From an uncultured Verrucomicrobiota bacterium (GTDB lineage: Bacteria > Verrucomicrobiota > Verrucomicrobiia > Verrucomicrobiales > DEV007): 62,802 nucleotides of DNA. The notes under the pieces are model-generated. The model saw only the letters and a list, made by a program, of their open reading frames with translations. It did not search any database and was not told the origin of the DNA. Shown here in pieces: positions 9,667-18,806 of this stretch (the first letter of the stretch is position 1; each line of letters opens with the position of its first letter). Location of the stretch: assembly GCA_902589825.1 (NCBI GenBank), contig CACIUL010000011.1, positions 1 to 62,802 of the forward strand, written 5' to 3'. Position numbers and translations under genes: made by a program.

Positions 9667-11004
9667 TCAGGCAATGATGTCCGTGATCACTTTCCCCCCG
9701 TCGACAATCTCGATTGGCCGGTCACCGGGAGCCATCAGCTCCTTGTCAGCAATGATGCCAAGTTGCTTATAAACAGTCGTGGCAAGATCGGCCGGGAAAA
9801 CCGGGTCTTCCTCAGGCTCGGTGGCCAGCGCGTCAGATTTGCCGTAGACGACGCCCTTTTTCAGGCCGCCTCCTGCAAGAAGGCCGCTGAAAACCTTGGG
9901 CCAGTGGTCGCGGCCGGCCGTTTTGTTGATCTTTGGGGTGCGGCCGAACTCCGAGGTGAGCATCACCAGTGTTGAGTCGAGCAGGCCACGTTCCTCAAGG
10001 TCGCGAATGAGGCGCGCATACGCCTGGTCAAGGGGTGGTGCTTGTCCCTCAAACCCGCGTTTGACATTATCATGGTGATCCCAGCCACCGTATGTAAGTG
10101 ATACAAATCGAACCCCTGACTCCACAAGGCGGCGGGCCAGCAACATGCGCTGACCTGCGGCATTCCGGCCGTATTCATCACGCAGTTTGGCAGGTTCCTT
10201 GTTGATATCAAAGGCCTCGCGTGCCTCTGGTGAACTGATCAGGCCGTAGGCGCGCTGATAGAACGTGTCCATTGCATCAAGCGCATCGGATTTTTCTGCC
10301 TTACGGAAATGGGAATCCACTGTTTCCAGGATGGACTTGCGCTTGGCAAAGCGCGACTCGTCAATGCCCCCGGGCAGTGCCAGGTCACGCACGGTAAAGT
10401 TTCCGCTCGCAGGATCGCTGCCAAGGCTGAAGGCACCATAGGCAGAACTCAGGTAACCGCTGCCGGCATACTCGTTGGGCTGGTTGGGAATGCAGACGTA
10501 GGGAGGGAGATCGGCACGCGGACCGAACTCGTGACTGACCACGCTGCCAAAGCTCGGGTAGCTCAGGGCAGGGCTTGGCTTGTAGCCGGTGAACATGTTG
10601 TGCACACCGCGCTCGTGGGCAGCTTCACCATGGGTGAGGGAATTCAGGACGACAAGTTTGTCGGCAATTGCAGCAGTGTTCTTGAAGTTGGGTCCAAACC
10701 GGGTTCCAACGATCTTGGTGCCGATGGATTTTAGCGGGCCACGGTATTCAGTTGGCGCATAGGGTTTGGCATCAAAGGATTCCTGCTGTGCCATTCCGCC
10801 GGGCAGGAAAATGTGAATCACGGATTTGGCAGGGCCCTCCTTTGATTCGTAATGCTTCTGTGCGGCATTTGCCTCCATGCGGAGAAGTTCCGGTAATGAA
10901 AGCCCCAGCCCTCCGACGAGCCCCACATGCAGGAAGTCCCTGCGGCTGGACATCAGTGGCCGGATATGAATATTGCTGCCACAACCCGAGTAATTTTTTG
11001 TCAT
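9667..11004 (-). CDS. DUF1501 domain-containing protein (Tat-exported, sulfatase-like fold)
   Basis: This 445-residue protein starts at an ATG that follows AAGGGAAATC, one of the few convincing Shine-Dalgarno sequences in the window. The N-terminus carries a twin-arginine signal (SSRRDFLHVGLVGGLGLSL). Family motifs include VIHIFLPGGMAQQESFD, GLRRG-type spacing up to LVMLTSEFGRTP, GRDHWPKVFSGLLAGGG and a final Leu/Asp-rich segment. DUF1501 proteins resemble alkaline phosphatase/sulfatase folds, but no activity has been proven. It is first in the operon DUF1501, PPC, PSCyt/PSD, cytochrome-WD40, a pairing seen repeatedly in Planctomycetes and Verrucomicrobia. Confidence 0.93.
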   Translation of the reverse strand: MTKNYSGCGSNIHIRPLMSSRRDFLHVGLVGGLGLSLPELLRMEANAAQKHYESKEGPAKSVIHIFLPGGMAQQESFDAKPYAPTEYRGPLKSIGTKIVGTRFGPNFKNTAAIADKLVVLNSLTHGEAAHERGVHNMFTGYKPSPALSYPSFGSVVSHEFGPRADLPPYVCIPNQPNEYAGSGYLSSAYGAFSLGSDPASGNFTVRDLALPGGIDESRFAKRKSILETVDSHFRKAEKSDALDAMDTFYQRAYGLISSPEAREAFDINKEPAKLRDEYGRNAAGQRMLLARRLVESGVRFVSLTYGGWDHHDNVKRGFEGQAPPLDQAYARLIRDLEERGLLDSTLVMLTSEFGRTPKINKTAGRDHWPKVFSGLLAGGGLKKGVVYGKSDALATEPEEDPVFPADLATTVYKQLGIIADKELMAPGDRPIEIVDGGKVITDIIA

Positions 11005-11045
11005 GATTTCCCTTAGATTGGTTATTTATCAGAATAGCTGTTGAA

Positions 11046-11073
11046 ATACTAGCAGTGCCTGAAGATCAGTCAA
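11046..11073 (-). promoter_or_regulatory. Candidate sigma-70 promoter for the DUF1501/PSD operon
   Basis: Read on the minus strand, TTGACT (11073-11068) and TAGTAT (11051-11046) are separated by 16 bp. The transcript would begin about 35 nt before the DUF1501 ATG at 11004, leaving room for the AAGGG ribosome binding site. The rest of the 214 bp upstream region is AT-rich and includes a TATCAG/CTGATA hairpin at 11091-11111. No start site has been mapped. Confidence 0.4.
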
Positions 11074-11218
11074 GGATCTCAGAGAGACACTATCAGCTTC
11101 ATTCTCTGATAGATATATGGATTTAGCGCAAGAAATCTCACGCGATTAAAGTCCGGAAAGAGCGACGAATTACATTTCCTGTGGCTTCCGGGAATTCAGG
11201 TGGCGGAAGATCGTACGG

Positions 11219-11458
11219 CTAGAAGAAAAACGTTGAGCCTTCAAGCTTTTGTGCGTTTTCCTCAAGGCGTTGGCGATCGGCCAATGGGCGGTTTTTTTTA
11301 CGCTTGGCGCTACGGGCTGGATCCTGCAGCGCCATCCGGGAACGCTTATGAAGCGCATGGCGCCAGCGGTCTGCATCTGCTGATGCACGCAGCGTGATCC
11401 ATATTGCAACGGCACTGCACACGAAGAGGGTGATACCTATGAGAACAATGACCGACAT
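11219..11458 (-). CDS. Small single-pass membrane protein
   Basis: This 79-residue protein has one N-terminal transmembrane helix (VIVLIGITLFVCSAVAIWITL) followed by a basic, charged cytoplasmic tail containing DADRWRHALHKRSRMALQDP. I do not recognise the family. The open frame on the same DNA in the opposite strand looks less like a protein. No clear ribosome binding site is visible, which is normal for this window. The gene lies between rplQ and the DUF1501 operon, and its function is unknown. Confidence 0.5.
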   Translation of the reverse strand: MSVIVLIGITLFVCSAVAIWITLRASADADRWRHALHKRSRMALQDPARSAKRKKNRPLADRQRLEENAQKLEGSTFFF

Positions 11459-11626
11459 AATGAATCGATCCCGGGGAGATCGAAGTTTGTCATTATAAAC
11501 GAATTACCAATCTTTTCAAAGATTTCCCTACATTAATGAATAGGGCTGCAACAGCGCAACGTTTCTGATGCACAAGGATCTAAAACCAATAGGCACTTGA
11601 AACCGCCAAATAGAACACAAGCGCCA

Positions 11627-11647
11627 CTTAACCAGCGTTAGGTTAAG
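11627..11647 (-). terminator. Hairpin 30 bp downstream of rplQ
   Basis: CTTAACC (11627-11633) and GGTTAAG (11641-11647) form a perfect 7 bp stem with a 7 nt loop, placed just after the rplQ stop (11677, minus strand). There is no U-tract, so it is at best a factor-dependent terminator or 3'-end stabilising hairpin. The rest of 11459-11676 holds no gene that I can see. Confidence 0.3.
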
Positions 11648-11676
11648 GACAATGACGCCTGTTGCTGGATGCCGGG

Positions 11677-12126
11677 TCAAGCTTCAGAGGTTGCCTCTGT
11701 GGCAGCGCCTAAAGCGGGCTCTTCATCGGTTTCAACGAAGAGGTCAACCCATGAAATATAAGCCATTGGCGCGGAGTCACTTGGGCGTGCTCCCAGCTTA
11801 GTGATCCGGGTGTAGCCGCCGACACGCTCTGCAGAGGCTGGAGCCACCTCGGCAAAGAGCTTTTTGACCGCTTCCTTTTGACGAAGGAACGCAAAGGCGC
11901 GGCGACGGTAATGCACGGCTTTTGCCTTTTCACCGGACTGCTCGGCAATGAGGCCTTTTTTACCATACGTTACCAGCTTTTCGGCAACCGGTCGCAATGC
12001 CTTTGCCTTTGCCAAGGTGGTGCGGATTTGTCGGTGCTCAATCAGGCTGCATGCCTGATTGGCAAGCAGGGAGCGTCGGTGCGCTTTGTTGCGCTGTAAT
12101 TTACTGGTTTTGCGTCGGTGTCTCAT
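11677..12126 (-). CDS. rplQ: 50S ribosomal protein L17
   Basis: This 149-residue protein begins MRHRRKTSKLQRNKAHRRSLLANQACSLIEHRQIRTTLAKAKALRP, the textbook L17 N-terminus. It continues through the conserved VGGYTRITKLGARPSDSAPMAYISWVDL segment. It lengthens into an acidic, Ala/Glu-rich tail of about 20 residues. L17 lies at the peptide-exit side of the large ribosomal subunit. It follows rpoA in the standard rpoA-rplQ order, but with an unusually long 127 bp spacer. Confidence 0.98.
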   Translation of the reverse strand: MRHRRKTSKLQRNKAHRRSLLANQACSLIEHRQIRTTLAKAKALRPVAEKLVTYGKKGLIAEQSGEKAKAVHYRRRAFAFLRQKEAVKKLFAEVAPASAERVGGYTRITKLGARPSDSAPMAYISWVDLFVETDEEPALGAATEATSEA

Positions 12127-12253
12127 GGCCAGAGATGCAATGGGCGGGTTTGGCAGGGATTGCTAAGAATGGTGTTCCTTTGGCAGGGGGGATCGTGATT
12201 ATAGGCTCTTGGCCCTTTCACGCAACGCGAATTTCTGCCGGTTACCTCTTTGT

Positions 12254-13324
12254 TCAGTCGTCAAGGTTTGCGGCAATAAGGTCTTCCAGCCCGGGACCCT
12301 GAGGCTCCGGGATATGCAAGGTGCCGGCCAGGAGTGATGGGTCAAGGAGGGTGGTATCAAGCTGCATGCCAAGCGAGAGCCCCAGTTCCTGCAGCTTTTC
12401 CTTGATCTCGTTGAGTGACTTCTTGCCGAAGTTTCTATACTTGAGCATTTCCGCTTCAGACTTCAGTGCCAATTGTCCCACAGATGTGATGTTGGCGTTA
12501 TTCAGGCAGTTTGCGGCACGAACAGAAAGCTCGATCTCGTTGACGCTCATGTTGAGCAGCTTGCGAAGCTCGGCATTTTCCTCGCTTTCCGCTTCCGGCT
12601 TGTCCTCAAACTCAACCTGGTTGTCATCGTAGTTGACAAAAACATCAAGGTGGTGGCGCAGGATTGCTGATGACTGGGTAAGTGCATCATGGGGCTCGAT
12701 GCGTCCGTCAGTCCAGATTTCAAGGATCAGCTTGTCATAGTCGGTTCGCTGTCCGACCCGGCTGTTCTCCACGCTGTATTTCACGCGTGTGACCGGTGAG
12801 AAAATGGAATCAATCGGTATGACGCCAATAGGCATGTCCTCACTCTTGTTCTCATCTCCTGTTGCAAAGCCGCGTCCTACCCGCACTTCCATCTCGCACT
12901 CAAAGGTCATGTTGCGGTCAAGTGTGCAGATGTGCTGGTCTTTGTTTACCACTTCATACTGGGCATCCTCGGTAATGTCGGCCGCGGTGACCTCGCCGGA
13001 CTTGGTTACCTTGAGGTCCATCATTTTAGCATCCTTGTTCTCGAAGTGCTTGAACTTCACCTTTTTCAGGTTGAGCACGATGTCGGTAATGTCCTCCAGG
13101 ACGCCGGGCAGGCTGCCAAATTCATGCTGGGCACCCTTGATTTTTACAGAGGTGATGGACGCACCCTCAAGGGAGGATAGTAATACACGACGGAGGGAGT
13201 TGCCGACAGTGTGACCGTAACCCGGATCAAAAGGTTCTGCCGTGAAGCGGGCATAGGTTTCGGTGGAGTTATCGTCTTTAGTGAGGCGATCCGGCATTTC
13301 AAACCGGGCTAATCGAACTGGCAT
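12254..13324 (-). CDS. rpoA: DNA-directed RNA polymerase subunit alpha
   Basis: This 356-residue protein starts at the ATG giving MPVRLARFEMPDRL; the frame runs 28 codons further upstream, but that part does not match the family. The N-terminal assembly domain (GYGHTVGNSLRRVLLSSLEG, residues about 1-230) is followed by an acidic linker. The C-terminal DNA-contact domain follows (SVRAANCLNNANI to YRNFGKKSLNEIKEKL). About 35 further residues, ending in GLEDLIAANLDD, extend past the usual end. In most bacteria rpoA sits directly behind rpsD/rpsK/rpsM; here the upstream gene is an unrelated membrane protein, 215 bp away, so rpoA-rplQ probably has its own promoter. Confidence 0.98.
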   Translation of the reverse strand: MPVRLARFEMPDRLTKDDNSTETYARFTAEPFDPGYGHTVGNSLRRVLLSSLEGASITSVKIKGAQHEFGSLPGVLEDITDIVLNLKKVKFKHFENKDAKMMDLKVTKSGEVTAADITEDAQYEVVNKDQHICTLDRNMTFECEMEVRVGRGFATGDENKSEDMPIGVIPIDSIFSPVTRVKYSVENSRVGQRTDYDKLILEIWTDGRIEPHDALTQSSAILRHHLDVFVNYDDNQVEFEDKPEAESEENAELRKLLNMSVNEIELSVRAANCLNNANITSVGQLALKSEAEMLKYRNFGKKSLNEIKEKLQELGLSLGMQLDTTLLDPSLLAGTLHIPEPQGPGLEDLIAANLDD

Positions 13325-13539
13325 TGCTATTTTTTCTTTTTTGCCGGGTTTCCCCTGACGAGTGTGGTGAACAGGACCAGCTTTTGATGTCCGGCACCCA
13401 GGGACCAACGGCAGATTTTATGACTCGCGGGCGGCAACAATCGGGTAGAATTACCCATTTGCAAGGAGGAAAATGGTGCAAATTGCAGGCAATTGCCCCT
13501 GAGTGATCCAATAAAAGAGAGGAATTCTTGAGCTATTCC

Positions 13540-14232
13540 CTACCCTTTGTCCGGGGCGGCCGTTTTCTGGACGGCATTTTTTCTCCTTTGTGCGACTTCC
13601 CAGAGGTAGAGCAGTCCGACCCAGTAGGTAAATGTTTCACGAAATTCTGAGATGTTGTTCAAAAGGCTACCGTTGTTGTCCATGCCGGCATCTTCCAGTG
13701 CGTGGGCCAGTTTGCTGGTGAGTAGTCCGCACAGGAGGGTCAGTGCCGAGTGTAGGTCTGGAACCAGTTGCTGCACTTTGGCGGGTAACCGTTTGCCTGC
13801 GAGCGGTATCAGGATGAACAACACCACCGATCCGCCATCGACGAGTTTTTTCAACCAGCGCGTGATGTTGCCCTGGTTGTGGATGTTAAAGTATTCCCCG
13901 CTGGGACGTTGTGTTCCGGTCAAGGCGCTCCAGTAGTGATCCCCCCAGTCAATCTCCTCCATGAAAAGGAGCAAGCAGGCAAAGGAGCCCATTCGCCAGA
14001 ACCATTTCCAGTGGTTGCAGGCTTCGCTGCGAGAAGTCCGCCAGCAAAGCAGAACGCATAGAATGAGGAGAAGGTTCTGGGCGTTCTCCAGAAGTCCGAA
14101 CTCACGCTGAGTTGCTGGACTGGTGATGCCTTGCAGTAGCTCTATTCCCGAGAAGTAAAGGGAAATAAGAATCAGAGTGAAGCAGCTTGGAAGGACTGCG
14201 TAAAGCAGGACGCGGCGCTTGTCATTGAACAT
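13540..14232 (-). CDS. Multi-pass membrane protein with EEIDWGD motif
   Basis: This 230-residue protein has about five hydrophobic segments (for example LYAVLPSCFTLILISLYFSGI, NLLLILCVLLCW, MGSFACLLLFMEEIDWG, VVLFILIPLAG). It carries a conserved-looking acidic motif at the end of one helix (MEEIDWGD), resembling the EEISWGQ motif of uncharacterised bacterial membrane proteins. A catalytic role for the acidic pair is possible but unproven. It is on the minus strand between rpoA and the TIGR04073 gene, with spacers that suggest separate transcription. Confidence 0.7.
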   Translation of the reverse strand: MFNDKRRVLLYAVLPSCFTLILISLYFSGIELLQGITSPATQREFGLLENAQNLLLILCVLLCWRTSRSEACNHWKWFWRMGSFACLLLFMEEIDWGDHYWSALTGTQRPSGEYFNIHNQGNITRWLKKLVDGGSVVLFILIPLAGKRLPAKVQQLVPDLHSALTLLCGLLTSKLAHALEDAGMDNNGSLLNNISEFRETFTYWVGLLYLWEVAQRRKNAVQKTAAPDKG

Positions 14233-14409
14233 TGATCTGATCCATACCTCTATAAGATGGCAACCTGCGCGGCATGGATAATCCTTTCTAACACCTGTGC
14301 TTTCATGTCTTCAGTGAGCACAAGATACCACATGCCGACCGGATGTGGTCAACGGGGGCGATCGTATTGATCCTAAAAATGTGGCGGTTTGAGGCGTGAT
14401 CCTCGTGGC

Positions 14410-14832
14410 CTACCAGCTTTGCGCCCTGCCGGTGTCGAATTTGCTCTGGAAGCCAAGCTCGGGGGCAAGTTCGGAATACCCGTGGTTCAAGTCCCACCAG
14501 ATACTCTTGCCGGAAAAATCCGCACGGAAGCTTCCCTTGTAGGTTGCAAAAGGGAAAGTGGCAAACTCATAAACACCGTAACCGGCACGGATCACGGTGC
14601 GATAACTACCCTTGATCAATCCATAGCTGGCTGCATGGACTGAGCCCTGCTCATTGTTCACGCGTGACCAGGTGGATGGTATTTCATTGATGCCATACAC
14701 AATGTTGGCCACCGCTCGGGATAACTTATAGATGCGGTTTTGCTTTCCTCCCGGAGGAGACTGGATGTCTGCAAATGATGAACTCGTAACGAGCATGCAG
14801 GTGGCAAAGGCAAAAATGATCAGCTTTTTCAT
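14410..14832 (-). CDS. Exosortase-associated protein, TIGR04073-like
   Basis: This 140-residue protein has a cleavable signal peptide (MKKLIIFAFATCMLVTSSSFA). The mature part contains KLSRAVANIVYGINEIPSTW, followed by GLIKGSYRTVIRAGYGVYEFATFP, which I recognise as resembling the TIGR04073 family found in Verrucomicrobia and Lentisphaerae that carry the exosortase/PEP-CTERM system. No exosortase or PEP-CTERM tail is in the window, so the link is family knowledge only. It is divergent from the greA-like gene across 176 bp. Confidence 0.55.
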   Translation of the reverse strand: MKKLIIFAFATCMLVTSSSFADIQSPPGGKQNRIYKLSRAVANIVYGINEIPSTWSRVNNEQGSVHAASYGLIKGSYRTVIRAGYGVYEFATFPFATYKGSFRADFSGKSIWWDLNHGYSELAPELGFQSKFDTGRAQSW

Positions 14833-14914
14833 GTTTTGGATGGCCTAAACTAGGTGGATGAGGGAAACTTTGACAACTCTAAATTTCGAAAAAAACGTCT
14901 ATTTCCAGTTATCG

Positions 14915-14960
14915 GGGGGCTTTTGGCCCCTAAATTCGGCAAATTTGGCGAAATTGATAT
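14915..14960 (+). promoter_or_regulatory. Hairpin plus phased AAATT elements in the divergent TIGR04073/greA region
   Basis: A GC-rich hairpin (14915-14931: GGGGGC paired with GGCCCCT around a T-rich loop) is directly followed by AAATTCGGC, AAATTTGGCG and AAATTGATAT at 14932, 14941 and 14951, roughly one helical turn apart. A further AAATTTCG sits at 14881. The arrangement resembles a regulator binding array or curved DNA between two divergent genes. No binding protein is known. Confidence 0.25.
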
Positions 14961-14970
14961 GCATTTGCCG

Positions 14971-14999
14971 TTGCGGTTGACCCTTGTCTTTCCTATTGT
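14971..14999 (+). promoter_or_regulatory. Weak promoter candidate for the greA-like gene
   Basis: TTGCGG (14971-14976) and TATTGT (14994-14999) are 17 bp apart. Initiation about 7 bp later would fall within a few bases of the ATG at 15009, giving a leaderless or nearly leaderless mRNA. That would fit the missing Shine-Dalgarno. The -35 match is poor. Confidence 0.25.
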
Positions 15000-15008
15000 G
15001 CGCGCCCC

Positions 15009-16865
15009 ATGAATGAGCAGGTTCAAACATTGGTTGACGCAGGTCGACTGGATTCCCAAATCGGCGAGAAGATATCCGCACTGGAGCCGGGTACCTTTTG
15101 TCTTCATAAAAGCTGGGGGCCGGGAACCGTAAAGGAATGGGATTTGTTCGGTGATCGGCTTGTAATTGATTTTGAGAAAAAGCCGGGACACTCAATGAAG
15201 CTGCAATTTGCAGCCAATTCCCTTGATGTGTTGGGCTCGGATCACGTCATGGCAAAGTTTGCCGCGGACCCGGAAGGGGTCAAGCAGCTCGCTGCTGATG
15301 ATCCTGTCGATTTTGCCAAGCAGGTATTGACCAGTTTTGGGGGTTCCATGTTTCTTGATAACTGGGAGGATGAGATCAAGGGGAGAATCGTTGCCGAGGA
15401 AAAATATCGCAGCTGGTGGGAGTCGGCCAAAAGGCAGATCCGTTCCGACACTCGTTTTGTGCTGCCTTCAAAAAGAAATATTCCATTTGAGCTGCGTGAT
15501 GAGAACCTGTCGGCAGGGGAGGCGTTGATCGGCGATTTTGAGGCAGCCAAGGACATTAAGGCGAAGATCAAGGTCTTGGAAAATTTGCGCAAGAATCTTG
15601 ATACCTTTGATGAGCCGGCCATTGAGCTAGAGGATGTGGTCAACATGGCGAGCTCAACAGCGGCGGTTGCCATCAAGAAGACACCCGGGGTGGCGGTTGA
15701 GTTGCTCCTGGCCCGTGACGGGCTTGTGGAAGATATCGACGGGATGGAGGCCGGGAGGATGCCGGTCCTTGATGTGTTGCGTGAGCACAGCGGAAGGTTT
15801 CCTGAAATCCTCAAGGGTATGGGAGTTGCCTGCCAGAGGCAGGTATATCTGCTGTCCCGGGAAGTTTTTGGAGAGGATGAGTGGGTCAGCAGGTTGATTG
15901 CCGCCCTGGAGGGATCCGGAACAAGGGCGATCGCTGAAATCTCAAAGTTTATCCACGAGAACGGCAAGGGCGATACACTTACCCGTGACCTGACTGCCGG
16001 GCTTCAGCAGCGCAGCCTTGGGGCAGAGGTGTTGGCATGGATATGTAAGGAGCGTAAGGGTTTTGCCGCCGGGGTGTTCAGTGACCCGGGGATTTCCGCG
16101 GCAATTATTGCGGCCCTTGAGAGGGACCATCTGGATGAATCTACTCCGAAGACAAACCGGCTTCATGACCTTTTGATGGATGACAAGGAACTGGTTCCCG
16201 ACCTGCTGGCAGAAAGTGATACAGCAGAGGTGCGCCACTTTACTCGGCGGATTCAGTCGACTCCGGTCTTTGAGGGCCTTAACAAGAATTCCCTCCTGGC
16301 GCGCATTATCAAGGTATTCCCTTCCGTGGAGGATCTCATTACCGGAGAGAAGTCGGAGGGGGCCGAGGAGACCTTACAACCGGCCGGTGTCATCGTTTCC
16401 TGGGAAAGCCTGCAGCAACGTCGTGAGAAACTCGATGACATTATTAACAAGAAAATCCCGGAAAACTCCAAGGAGATTGGCATTGCCAGGGAATACGGTG
16501 ACCTGAAGGAAAACTTTGAGTTCAAGGCGGCCAAGCAGCAACAGGCGGTATTGATGCGCCAGAAGGCGGAACTGGAGGCCGAGATTGCAACGGCTCGTGG
16601 CACGGATTTCTCAGAGGCTGACGGCTCAGCTGTGGCCGTGGGGACCATTGTTGAGATAGAGAATGTTAATTCAGAAGGAAGCGAGACGGTTACCGTCCTT
16701 GGCGCCTGGGATACTGACATCGAGAAGAGTATTGTTTCTTATCTGTCGGCGATGGGGGCTGCCCTGTTGGGAAGAGTGGCAGGTGACGAGCTCGAACTGC
16801 CCACTGAAAAAGACGGCGAAAGTCGCAAGGTTAGGATTGCTTCCATTAAACCCTATGCGGGCTAA
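15009..16865 (+). CDS. greA: GreA-type transcript cleavage factor with long N-terminal extension
   Basis: The last 155 of 618 residues are a GreA/GreB factor. They comprise a coiled-coil finger (KKIPENSKEIGIAREYGDLKEN-type motif, then EFKAAKQQQAVLMRQKAELE) and the C-terminal FKBP-like lobe (VGTIVEIENVNSEGSETVTVLGAWD ... GAALLGRVAGDELEL). These proteins rescue backtracked RNA polymerase by stimulating RNA cleavage. The acidic pair at the finger tip (YGDLKENFEF) is present. The first 450 residues are helical and unlike ordinary GreA (about 158 residues in total); a similar long fusion is known in Chlamydiae, supporting PVC origin. It precedes eno by 107 bp. Confidence 0.88.
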   Translation: MNEQVQTLVDAGRLDSQIGEKISALEPGTFCLHKSWGPGTVKEWDLFGDRLVIDFEKKPGHSMKLQFAANSLDVLGSDHVMAKFAADPEGVKQLAADDPVDFAKQVLTSFGGSMFLDNWEDEIKGRIVAEEKYRSWWESAKRQIRSDTRFVLPSKRNIPFELRDENLSAGEALIGDFEAAKDIKAKIKVLENLRKNLDTFDEPAIELEDVVNMASSTAAVAIKKTPGVAVELLLARDGLVEDIDGMEAGRMPVLDVLREHSGRFPEILKGMGVACQRQVYLLSREVFGEDEWVSRLIAALEGSGTRAIAEISKFIHENGKGDTLTRDLTAGLQQRSLGAEVLAWICKERKGFAAGVFSDPGISAAIIAALERDHLDESTPKTNRLHDLLMDDKELVPDLLAESDTAEVRHFTRRIQSTPVFEGLNKNSLLARIIKVFPSVEDLITGEKSEGAEETLQPAGVIVSWESLQQRREKLDDIINKKIPENSKEIGIAREYGDLKENFEFKAAKQQQAVLMRQKAELEAEIATARGTDFSEADGSAVAVGTIVEIENVNSEGSETVTVLGAWDTDIEKSIVSYLSAMGAALLGRVAGDELELPTEKDGESRKVRIASIKPYAG

Positions 16866-16954
16866 GCCAGTTTATACTTCATGGTGAAGGCGCATTGAGC
16901 TTGCCTTTAGCATGGATTGTTTCTCCGGCAGGGAAGCCATAACACAACGGTTAA

Positions 16955-18259
<1,305 letters not shown>

Positions 18260-18274
18260 GTAACTGGACTATTT

Positions 18275-18631
18275 ATGGTAAATAAGAGATCGCGTCGCGT
18301 TCCTGACCGCCTGAACCGAAAGCAGATTGGGCTTGATATCTGGCAACGCCTGACCCGCTTGCTTGCGGTGGTTGCCTTGTTGTTTTTCTGCCTGCTTGTT
18401 TTCTCATTCTTTGTGCCCGAATACGAGGAGTTGAGTGTGCTTGATGAGCGTAATCAGGTTCTGCAGGAGCAATATGCAGGGCTAAGCATGCTGCGGGAGC
18501 GCAAGCTTGAGGAGGAACAGCGGACAATAAAGGATCCCCATTATCTTGAGGCGATTGCGAGGGATCGGCTGAACATGCAATTGCCGGGAGAAGTTATTTT
18601 CCGCGTCGATAACGCCTCAGGGCAGCAATAG
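18275..18631 (+). CDS. ftsB: FtsB/DivIC-type septum formation initiator
   Basis: This 118-residue single-pass protein has a basic cytoplasmic N-terminus, a transmembrane helix (LLAVVALLFFCLLVFSFFVP), and a short periplasmic coiled coil (VLDERNQVLQEQYAGL ... RERKLEEEQR). It ends with the family-typical IKDPHYLEAIARDRLNMQLPGE segment. FtsB proteins join FtsL and FtsQ in the divisome and link septal peptidoglycan synthesis to constriction. Position directly after eno matches the Escherichia coli order and supports the call. Confidence 0.87.
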   Translation: MVNKRSRRVPDRLNRKQIGLDIWQRLTRLLAVVALLFFCLLVFSFFVPEYEELSVLDERNQVLQEQYAGLSMLRERKLEEEQRTIKDPHYLEAIARDRLNMQLPGEVIFRVDNASGQQ

Positions 18632-18806
18632 CTTGACCTTTGTTGCCTGCCATTGGCGGCAAAAGCAGCCCGGGTTTGGTTGATTTTCAGTCATCTCTGC
18701 TCTGAAAAGGCTTGCCATTACAGGGGGATTGCTGGTATAGAAGCTGCCCGCTGTTTGATGTTTTGCTTTGAGCATCGGCTGCATTGACCCCAACGCTTGA
18801 GATAAC

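Noticed and set aside
11200-11397. Plus-strand frame opposite the small membrane protein gene
   Set aside because: It lacks a plausible hydrophobic or conserved pattern; the minus-strand frame has a clear membrane helix.
18643-18662. Hairpin TTGCC-T-GCC / GGC-GGCAA after ftsB as a terminator
   Set aside because: It is followed by AAAA rather than a T-tract on the plus strand, and the downstream gspE gene may be co-transcribed.
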